From NCBI GenBank assembly GCA_030247855.1, contig JAPDRN010000060.1:1-64000 (forward strand): a DNA stretch of 64,000 bases, in the 5' to 3' direction. This document shows, piece by piece, positions 1 through 9,500 of the stretch. The stretch is from Knufia peltigerae. Lineage: Eukaryota; Ascomycota; Eurotiomycetes; Chaetothyriales; Trichomeriaceae. The notes under the pieces are model-generated. The model saw only the letters and a list, made by a program, of their open reading frames with translations, was not told the DNA's origin and ran no database searches. Position numbers and translations under genes: made by a program. Every line of letters starts with the position of its first letter. The stretch's first letter is position 1.

Positions 1-18
1 CACACACACACACACACA
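1..18. repeat. (CA)n microsatellite at the window edge
   Basis: Nine CA units open the window. They lie in or near an intron of the P450 gene whose upstream exon is outside the window. Confidence 0.7.
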
Positions 19-53
19 ATAAGGATGTGAGCTCATAAAGGTTGTTTCAACAG

Positions 54-1809
54 TACATTATATCATCAATCCTTTACAACATCTTCCTTCACCCCTTGAG
101 GCACTACCCCGGTTCAATCTACTGGCGAGCGACCCGTCTGACGTGGGTGATTGCACTCCACCGAGGCCATTTACACAGCGACCTCCTCCGTCTCCACGAG
201 AGATATGGTCCGGTGGTCCGCACCGCCCCTAACGAACTATCCTACATCGACGCCCGGGCATGGAGGGACATATACACCTCGCGACCTGGCAGTGCGGTAC
301 TCGAGCGAGGTGACGTGTGGTTCCCACGCCGCCCGGGTCGGGACCCTCCCATGAACCTCATGGGCAACAGTGAGGCGGGCCACGCCAGGTTGCGGCGGGC
401 CTTTATAGGTGCCTTTTCCGACACGGCGACGAAAGAAGTCCACGCGCCCGTGATTGAAAAGTACGTCCATCTTTGGATCGGGCAGTTCAAAGCTATGATT
501 GAGAAGAACGGCAAGGAAAATGGTGGCACTAGTGCGGAACCGGCAGAGACATGGACAAACACGACCGCTACAGTTGACATGATCTCTTGGTTGAATTTTC
601 TGACGTTCGACATCTCAGGTGACTTGTCGTTTGGCGAGTCTTTTGGAAGTACGGCTCGAGGTGAACCACATGCCTGGGTCGACATCGCCAACGGGTACGG
701 CAAGGGTATCGCGTTGATCGCATCGTTGAACTATTTCGTCGCACCGTTGCAGAAATTGTTGAGGTTCGTCATGCCGGCTTCGGTGAGACGAAAGATGGCG
801 TACCATCAAAATTGGACCGCCCAAAAAGTCCGCAAGAGACTCGAGTTCAAGAAAGATAGGGCAGATTTCATGGGAGCTGTTCTCAAATACAATAATCAGC
901 CCGTCAAGACCAAAGAGGAAAAGGTGTCGATTCAAGAGTTGGAGTTGAATATGGCCACTTTTATATTTGCAGGAAGTAGGTTTTTTCCCATTATTGTCAT
1001 GATGATGATGATGATGATGATGATGAAGAAGAAGAAGATTCTCTTACTGCATATATGTGCTGATTCAAAGAAATACTTAGGTGAAACGACGAGTAGTGCC
1101 CTCGCCGTGGTTTTGTTCGAACTTCTCAAAGCACCTGATATCCTCAAACGAGTCCAGGATGAAGTGAGGTCTGCCTTTGAACGAGAAAAAGACATCGACG
1201 TCGCCAGGTGTTCAAAGTTAGAGTACCTCTCAGCTGTCATCAACGAAGGGATACGAATCGGTCCACCTAGTGTCATTGGTGTGCCTCGTGTCGTCAAGGG
1301 GCATGGTGAAGAGGTTTGTGGGAAATGGGTACCTGGAGGAGTATGTCCTGACCGTCCTACACTGTTTTGCCGACATCTCTTCTTTTCTTACCATTGGTGC
1401 TGATTGATCCTTGTTTGGTTTGATGATGATTACTGATCTGCTCATCACCAATATCTAGACATACCTCGCCGTGAACCAATACGCAGCGTTCCACGCCACC
1501 GCAAATTTCACCGACCCGTCCAAGTTCCAACCGGAGCGCTTCCTTACCCCCGACGCAGACGCAAAGACATCTAATGATAATCTCGCGGTTTTCCAGCCAT
1601 TTCTCGTCGGCCGGCACACGTGCATTGGGCAGAAATTTGCGTGGGCAGAAATGAGACTCGTTCTCGCCAGGTTGTTGTTTGCATTTGATATAAGCAGGGC
1701 AGAGACAAATTCGGCCACTGTGAATGTCGGTGATTGGGGTGAACAAAAGACATTTATATTCTGGGAAAAGGAACCACTTCATGTCTCGTTGAAGAAGCGG
1801 GTGTCATAG
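54..1809 (+). CDS. Cytochrome P450 monooxygenase, 5'-partial
   Basis: Microsomal heme-thiolate monooxygenase. Three exons are visible: 54-975, 1081-1340 and 1459-1809, ending at TAG. The first visible exon follows a CAACAG acceptor at 48-53, so the start codon and membrane anchor lie before the window. Spliced residues include the I-helix AGSETTS (across the 976-1080 intron), the K-helix ExxR (EGIR), PERF, and the heme loop FLVGRHTCIG carrying the cysteine ligand. 510 residues are visible, so only a short N-terminus is missing. The N-terminal half resembles fungal clans that hold isotrichodermin hydroxylase-like enzymes; this is a family impression and the substrate is unknown. Electrons would come from a reductase like the one at 40258-42389. 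It is convergent with a sugar porter and close to an amidase remnant, which suggests a small accessory or catabolic segment. The 976-1080 intron has no stop and is a multiple of three long. Confidence 0.9.
995..1040 (+). repeat. (ATG)n/(AAG)n microsatellite inside a P450 intron
   Basis: A run of ATG triplets followed by AAG triplets fills the middle of the 105-nt intron 976-1080. Read in the exon frame it would encode nine Met and four Lys, so retention would insert a 35-residue segment beside the oxygen-binding I helix. Confidence 0.8.
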
Positions 1810-2009
1810 GACTTGAGGACATGTCTTGTCGCCTTGCCTAGGCACCTACGGCCTTGCAAATGGGAGAAGAGGGGAGATCTGTGTGAGTGACAAGGAGATA
1901 TGTGTCCGATTGGGAGATGAAAGTACAATTGAATGGTTCAAGATTGCATTTTCATTTTTGATCCGAACCCCCCCCCATCTCGACCCGCTGTACACTTGTG
2001 TCGTTTTTT

Positions 2010-3973
2010 TCAGTCCTCTTTATTCACGACCTCCTGCTTCTCTGATCCACCTGTGGCTGTCTCTGTATGAATGTCTTGTGACACCTGAAGATGGATGTTC
2101 CGTGGCATTCGTTTCGCCACCCTGACAGGGTCAAAGATGGTTTTACTTTCGAGAAAGATATTGTCGACTTCTTCCAAGGTACGACCGGCAGTTTCTGGCC
2201 AAAAGAAAAATACACCTAGATGTTTCATCATTAGTAAGAAAGAATAGACAGACCAAAAGAAAAGAGCAAGAAGCCACCAGAAGAAGAAAATGGGGAAACA
2301 ATGGTGGTAATATGCCGAGTGGTTATAGTAGTAACTCACATGGTGTTATCAACAACAAATTGATACAAGCCCAGATGATGAAATATTTGTATTTGAGCGT
2401 GGCGAAACCGATAGGGGTGATTTCTGCCACCAAGAAATTAAAAGCCCACGCCGTCCCCGTCGATATCGAAGTGATGGGTACACGCATACTGAGTGGTGCA
2501 ATTTCGCTCGCATATAAAAAAGTCAAACCCAAGAAGCCTGTAAAACGGGTCCAGGACCAAGAAGTCAGTACCTGGTCAGTAGTTGTTTTCTCTTCGTTTT
2601 TTTTTACAAAAAAAATCTTCACAAGAGGGAGGACCATAAAAAGGGGATGAGGGAGAAAGGACAACAAAACTGACCTGTGGGGAAAAACATGCTGAACAAG
2701 AATATCATGAGGGCAGATACAATTTGAGCCCCTTTGTCGGCGGGGACCGAAACAGTGCCGGTCATGATTGTCATGCAACAACCCATCCCGATGGCCGAAA
2801 CGACCATCAATTTTCGACGACCCAGCCTGTCGACCGTGAGGACACCGATGGGTGAACAGACCGTCTGGAAGGTAAAAACCGACGCCGCGAGGATCTGAGA
2901 GTCGGCAGCTGGGAGACCCAAGTATTGACTGTACAAGGTGGGTAGATAAAAGGCCAAGGCGTTGATGCCACACATTTGTTGAAACACTTGACCACCCGCG
3001 GCCAGACAGGTACGGTGGAAGAGTCTTTCCGGGCCGTTTGTGAAGATTTCCCGGAAATGGCCTTGACCCGTGAGACGAAGAGATTCTTGGATGTTGGCGA
3101 CTTCGGTCGAGACTTCTGGAGAGTCGTCTGAGACGTCGTCGAGAGCCGACAAGACTCTCTTGGCCTCTTCCAGTCGATCCTTTTTGATCAACCACCTGGG
3201 GGATTCCGGCATCTGTGACATGGTGAAGATGACCACCAATGAAAAAAGTCCCGTCAGTGCCAAAGGAAATCTCCAAGTCACGGCTCCTCCGGCGTGTGAG
3301 ATTCCGTAACAGACCCAACCTTGTACGGCCAAGCCGGCGCTGATGAATAAAGACTCGAGAAGCACGACCGACCCACGGTGTGCGGCTTTGGAACATTCAC
3401 TCTGCCAGTTTGGAGCCGTCGCACTCATGGCACCGAAACCCAAACCAGACACGAGCCTCCCGACGATCAATTGACCCAAGGAGAAAGAGGAGGCTTGAAT
3501 GATGCTTCCCAAGGTGTGGACCAAAGCTCCCAACATGACGGTTTTTCTTCGACCCAATCGATCACCCAAGACGATACACGACAAGGCACCAAAGAGTGCA
3601 CCGAGAGTGTACAAGGCAATGACCGTCCCTTGGACCCGACTGTTTTCTGTCTTTTCCGATCCTGTGGTGTTGACGGTGTCGATGCGAGGAAACGTGGAGA
3701 CCCAACTGGGGAGGTCGACCAAACTACCACCGACACCATTGTTGAAACCGAATCTGTTTGCATTTGAAAGAAACAAGGAAAACGTCAGTCGTAACGATAC
3801 TGTATCAAGTCCGGGTTCTCTGAAAGGAAGAAAGGAAAAAGAAGAAAAAAGAAGAGATCTATTCAGGATGGGCAAACACACAAGGTATAAAGAGGTAGGA
3901 TAACAGCCCATATTAATGCAGCGTTCAACTTTCGTCCACGAAGGCCAAAATATTGATATTTAGACCTCGCCAT
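2010..3973 (-). CDS. MFS sugar-porter family transporter
   Basis: Proton-coupled or facilitative sugar transporter of the plasma membrane; substrate not deducible. Four exons: 3973-3882, 3753-2675, 2537-2340 and 2215-2010, total 525 codons including stop. The short first exon (MARSKYQYFGLRGRKLNAAL and the start of TM1) was found by hand: donor GTGTGT at 3881 and acceptor AACAG at 3754 join in frame to FGFNNGVGG. Sugar-porter signatures are GDRLGRRKT after TM2, PESPRWL before the central loop, DRLGRRK after TM8 and PETAGRTLEEVD after TM12. The 524-residue length is normal for the family. Intron 2538-2674 joins ...FFPTG to FLGLTFLYASEI, restoring the usual TM10 region. The protein ends in a short hydrophilic tail. 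It is convergent with the P450, 200 bp apart. Confidence 0.88.
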
Positions 3974-4843
3974 TGTCATACGGGATATCGTAGAGGTACT
4001 GTGTACTTGGTGGGGGGGGGGCCGGTTAGGACAGGGAGTATTCGTACTCGTACTCGTACTCGTAGGTAAAAATAAAGAGAACCAAGGCCACGGCCAAGGA
4101 GTTCAAGCTTTTTCTTCCCTTGGGAGAAAACGTTAGTCTTGACCTTATGTACTTGCTTATATACAAGTACTCCATCCTCCAGACATTATGTGCGGATCGT
4201 CGGCAATTGATGGTGAGCGTGAGAGAGAGGGAGAGAGATCGACCGACCACGCCAACTTTTCACCCACCAACACTGGGGCACCCCATGCCTAACCTACTAA
4301 CGACTACGATTACGCGTAGTGTTCGATTGGCCGTCGGGATTTGACCGTGTACGCTTTCAAAGCGTCTAGAAGTCTCCTCCCGTACTCTCCTTGTTCCCCT
4401 TTCTGGTCTCGTCTGAAAGAAAGAAAGAGGGCACTCTCCGTGCATCCACCATCCAGGTGACTACGGACCAGGAGGACTTGACCACCTACGGAATACGTAA
4501 GCAGACTTTTTGTCTACTCAACCATACAAAGTACTAGTTACAACACTTGCCCTATTGGCCCGACGTGCTCGTTACGTCTTGCATGTGGCCAAACGAACTA
4601 GGGACGTACTGTACCAAAAAAGAAAAAGAGGTTACATTACTGTCGATCGATCTCGTCACACGACCCAAGCAATTCGAGGACATGATCCAGTGCACCGAGG
4701 CCAATGATATCCAGTCAGTCATTGACAGTTCACGTCTTTGAACTGGGTCGAGTTAGGCGATGCGTTATCAGTATGATCCTCCGCCGCACACCTGGTCTCG
4801 GGGGTCACGATAACTAAGAAGAAGCCCTACGCAGGCCTCATGG
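3974..4843. other. Intergenic: promoter side of the sugar porter
   Basis: No gene recognised. It holds a poly-G run near 4012-4021 and a hexamer repeat (CGTACT, about 3.5 copies) at 4043-4064. A 64-codon plus-strand frame at 4547-4741 resembles nothing I know and lacks support. Confidence 0.5.
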
Positions 4844-6051
4844 TCAACCGTCATGCAGTTCTCTCAAAGCCTCATCACATTTACGCGTCACTCCCATCAG
4901 ATACTCTTCGTTCAGACGTTGCCCGACGAGCTGAAAAGCGACGGGACATCCAATCACATCTTCGACCGCATCTGTGCATGGGTCAGACTTGATTGCGAGA
5001 TCGCAGTACCCTCGAAGACTTACAGTCCTTCCAAATCCTCGTCTCGAGCTGATTTCGTGGTTCGAACTCTGGCCTTGCATCTTCGAGGGAGACATGGGTT
5101 ACAGGCAAAGTTGTGGCGCAGTAATCCAGCACGTTCCAGAGACTAGTATAGTCGTCGTATATGAATTCATATCTGTCATCATCAGTCAAGTCATATCATA
5201 TCTACACCATCGCACATACTGTGACGATGCTGGCCAGGGGCTGACAGGCATCAGCAGCGCATCCATTGGCCTTTGCCGTTGATTTTGACAGACTTGGTGG
5301 CCATCGCCTCGAACATCCCGAAGCCCCGAGGCCAGGGCTCTTGGGTTTTGGCAAGTGTGGTTCCGAGCTGTTCGGCGGCAGCAGAGCGATACAGAGCGAA
5401 CTTGAGTGACTCGGTATACAATGGTTCATCGCTGACCGCGGTGTCAGTCTTTTTGAAAACCGGAAGGGGAAGAAAGCCAATACGACTTACATATGAAAGT
5501 CAAAGACCGTGTGTCCCGCTGCTTCGAGAGCGGCCTTTGTTTGCAGGAGAGCCCGAGTCACAGGAGGCAGAGGCTTGACGTTGCCAAGAAGCCCCTGAGA
5601 CGTCTGAGAATGGGACCTACCAAAACAAAGCTTCTCTGGTACAACAATGTCACGCCATGGGATAGGAAGACAGTCTGGATCGGCCCCCGTCCAGGGTTCG
5701 CTTTCCAGCACGGCTTTGGTCCACATCTCAACGCTGGCCAGGGACGTTGCCAATGGTCCGATTGCGTTTCGCACCGCCTCTTGCCCGGCGAGCCCATCTC
5801 GGAGTCCGCATATAGGAAAGCGGCCGTACGAGGGTTTGAGAGAATAGAGGCCGCAGAAAGATGCCGGAATCCCTGGAGAAACCATGTCAGTAGACAACAG
5901 CGCCAGACGCGGTTATATCACTTACGAACGGAACCACCTAGGTCTGTTCCGACCCCCAGGGGCGTTCCGCGTAACGCCAACAAGGCGCTCTCTCCTCCCG
6001 AAGAGCCACCGCTCGAGAGATTCCGGTTGTACGGATTGCTCGTGTACCCGA
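4844..6051 (-). pseudogene. Amidase-signature enzyme, 5'-truncated and probably frame-broken
   Basis: Remnant of an amidase (acetamidase or general amidase family, Ser-cisSer-Lys hydrolase). The amidase signature is intact at about 6050-5926 ([15 protein letters not shown], then [11 protein letters not shown]). A good intron (5925-5873) joins it to RIPASFCGLYSLKPSYGR. Further pieces are PPVTRALLQTKAALEAAGH near 5490-5570, MDALLMPVSPWPASSQ near 5240, LWNVLDYCATTLPV near 5130, and the C-terminal GCPVAFQLVGQRL ending at TGA 4844. The last two introns still have good GT and AG sites. Two defects: the roughly 150 residues that normally precede the signature, including the catalytic-lysine region (KTNVPQ-like), are not recognisable upstream; and the frame carrying DEPLYTESLKFALYRS (about 5410-5360) does not join the MDALLMP frame through any plausible intron, suggesting a one-base shift near 5275-5290. 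A missed intron could mimic the second defect. Confidence 0.6.
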
Positions 6052-6570
6052 CTATGGCATTATATCAGTTGCAGCAGTACGGAGTACTTCCCTCCTTGAT
6101 TGGTTCTGTTCGGTTACAGGAGGCCAATGATCTATGGTTTGCCTTTGGTGTCAACAGAAAAAACAGTGTCCAGCCAAATCTTCGATAGGTATTCTAACTA
6201 GAAGATGTCTAACATTAGATCACTAGGTCTTAGAGCCCATTATGGGCTAATCTCAAGTCTAATGTTCACATCTGTCGATTAAGAGATTATAGCGTTACAA
6301 ATTTCCGTCTAGCCTTAAAAGCTATGTATGGGAGAGTCGTTTAGATACCGTATGATACGGAGTACTAATGTAATTATAGTCTAGTAGTTACGTGACGCTA
6401 AGAACAGGCGCTGAATATTCAATTACTTTTTCTACCTCATAGTTTTAGAATCCTCAATGTACTCAATGACATGATTCATCACAATCCTCATCGATCCGTG
6501 CCAGCAAGACAACTCTCACAACCTTCCACGGCTCATTCATCGTTCGTCGTTCGTCACTCACCAATCATCT
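6052..6570. other. AT-rich intergenic stretch behind dcl1
   Basis: AT-rich, stop-dense sequence with two copies of TACGGAGTA (6078-6086, 6356-6364) and an imperfect hairpin (6211-6266). Part of 6052-6190 may be a decayed upstream exon of the amidase. The base composition would fit a repeat altered by repeat-induced point mutation, but no open transposon frame is left. Confidence 0.45.
6211..6266. repeat. Imperfect inverted repeat (hairpin, MITE-like)
   Basis: Outer arms AACATTAGA (6211-6219) and TCTAATGTT (6258-6266) are perfect complements. The centre is AGCCCAT-T-ATGGGCT (6234-6248), seven-base arms with a one-base loop. The intervening parts pair only partly. It could be a small non-autonomous element or a decayed terminal repeat. 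Confidence 0.55.
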
Positions 6571-9500
6571 TCATTCAACTTCATCATGCATCACATCAGT
6601 TCGATCCCCTTTCTTCTTTGACCCTTTACATCTCAAATCACAATTACAACCCCATTTCCGTCGAAACTCATCCACACTCAGTTTCGACAATATCTTGAGA
6701 GCGACCCTGCTAGCTTTGAGTTTGGCGTACCCAACACCGTGTCCTTTGCCGGTCGCAACAACCCGCCCATGTACAATCCACGCGACATGGGCCGTGATTC
6801 CACCAATTGACTGGTCTCCCGCCCCCTCATCATCGTCATCCTCATCATGATCTCCCCTTGTCGTTGTTGTCGTGGTCTCTTCAATGGTGGTCGAAGAATT
6901 GTCGTGACATTGAAACCTATGTATGAGCAACTTGAGCAGATGCGTCGTCGGGTGTAGCTTCGCAAAACTATCGTAAGTTTCAATATTCTCAAAGAACCAC
7001 TTCACGTGCTTCTCGAAGAATATCTCAATCTCTCGCAAGTTGAAGTTGGAGTCCAGAAGCACGGCACCCAAATAACTCTCGACAAGATCTGCCAGTGCCT
7101 TTGGTGGGCTAGACCCCGGGTCTAGCCGAGTCCAGAAGTCGCGTTCCACCGGTCCCTGCTCGTACTTTTCCTGAACCATGGCCGAGTAACGTCCGATGTC
7201 TTCGTAGACCTTCATCGACTCGGCATAGATGAGTTTGTGGAATCCCAATACAACCGCAAGTGCGGAGAGGAATCTGTTCGACACCATTGCCATTTTGTGT
7301 TCTGTCAACCACTGGGGACCTCTCGTTGCATTCTTCGAAAACAACCACCAGATAGAAACCCAGTCCAGACAAGCATCCCCCAGAAATTCCATTCGTTGTA
7401 GATCAGGAACAGTAGAGTTTTGGTCAGATGAGTGGGTGAAAGCTGAGCGGAGCAATCGTGGATACTTGAATTTGTAACCCGTTATCTGTTCAACGGTTGT
7501 CGCTAGGTCATCAGCGACCGGATCGTTCATTTGCAGGCACCACGTCGGCCGCTTGTACAACGCCCTCACATCCCTCCAACTTTGAAAGTCATGGTACGGG
7601 TCGTCCACAAGTTTGGTAATCGCACGAATACCAAGATCAAGTTTCTCCTCCACAGGGAGATTCTGACTTGTCATAATACACGCCCCGATCATTGCTTCAC
7701 ATACGTCGGCAATCGTCTTCATGCCCAGTGGATGTGACTTGAAACCACTTTTCACCACAATCCGGCGCTCTGCGCGGTCTGGTATCTGTTCTATAAACTC
7801 GGGATACCAGGTGGTAGCCCAGTGAGGCTCGGATGCAGCACGAATGTACTGAAAGAGCTCATACTCCGGTTTTGATGCTGTCGAACACAGTCGACGATTT
7901 GCCAACATCTCCATACGTTTACAATGCATTCCCTCTTCATTACATGTGGTATGAATGAACACTGCGATCGTCGTCATCATCTTCAACAATGAATCGCCGA
8001 TGAACTCCAGCCGCTCATAGTTTAGTGGTGCTTTTTTGGGTAAGGCATCAGATTCGTCAACACCGGGTTCTCCGGCTGTAGTTATGTCTGTGATGGCACT
8101 GTTCTCCATGGTGAAAGATTCTAGTGCCAAGTCAAGAGGAACTTCTGGCAAGCCAAGTTTCAGATACGGCTCTCGCACGATCAAGTACGACTCCAGTCTA
8201 TGCAGGATTGACGGCCACATTTGACCGAATACCGCCGTGTCCACCGAGATGCGACCAATGTTCAATGGTTGAGGTGCGATATCACACTCGTCAAATCGTT
8301 GTTCTCCTGGACCATACTTTTGCAGGAAGTTTCGACCAGCAAGCACCACTTTAGCCTTGATGACTGGTTGATAAGGATCGTACCTGGTCGCGCAAAGTGC
8401 AGCATCTTTGCGACGCTTTCCATAGGTACTATCAGAGAAAGCAATGATGCTGTTCTTGAATTTCTTGCCCAGCCTGATTGAAGGTTCTGGGGGTACGTCC
8501 CAAATCGTCTTTGCATGATCGATGTTTCTGGTGAAATAGCGGAACTTTCCACTACCAGGGTCGACGAGGAACGCCTGGCACCATTCGGCGGCTTGTTTGA
8601 GCCCGTCATCTGGGCTCGTAGCTGGTATCCACCGCCGTCGCTGGGTATGTCCTGCGAGCAAGAGTTCATCCATGTTAACAAAAGTTTCGAATGAAGATCC
8701 GAGTGGTGTGCATGCAGGCGGAGCCAACCAATAGCTCATGAAATTCGGATCCGACGCAAAGGTCTTTTGAAATAAGTCTTTCAAGACTGCATTAACAGTG
8801 AAATCTGTCAAAGCCTGGATTTGGCGCTCGTTGATTTGTACTGGTTCCTGCATCCGATCGAAAAAGATAGACTTTTCCACATTCTCGTCCACAAAAACAG
8901 GAAACTTCGGGATAGTAGGTAAAGGGGCGCGGGTGAATAGGAGGAGACTATTTGTGGCCGTAGAGGTGGATAAAGTTCCGACTGCCACACGAGTAACAAA
9001 TAGCTTTGCAGGCAGGGATTCGGTGCCCACGCCGCTGTCGCGCCAAAAGTCTGGCTTCAACTTCTTTGGATATATCTCCTTCCTTTCATCGACTGCGAGA
9101 CGAGCATTGTGGTTATGAGGCTTGACTTTGCCAAAAACACTGTCAAGATTTGTATCAAGAAGCTCTGCTTTCCGCAGCTTGACACAACAACGCCATGCCG
9201 CTGATCGTCTCGCCAGTACCTTGTTCGCCTTATGGTCCCCCAAAGCTCCTTTGACTTGGGCTGCGCGTGGGTCGTTGGTAGTAGGAAGTATGACTTTGTA
9301 TTGAAAGGTATTCTTTTCCGCGTCAATGATTTCTTCATAAATCTCTCTTGACCTCGCTTCGACCCTCTCCAATGAATCCACGTACCGTGAAAGCAGCAAC
9401 AATGAGTTGGTATGACTTGCAACAGCTCCAGTGGGCGTTTTGAACCTTGGACAACTGGCATCTTTGGCCATGAGTTGTTTCAATTTGGTCCCAGAACCCA

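Noticed and set aside
42..53. Start of the P450 at base 42
   Set aside because: The codon is TTG, and an acceptor CAACAG ends at 53; the true start is outside the window.
4043..4064. CGTACT hexamer tract as a possible telomere-like or CRISPR-type repeat
   Set aside because: Only about 3.5 units without spacers, with a short relative near 48550; best seen as a simple microsatellite.
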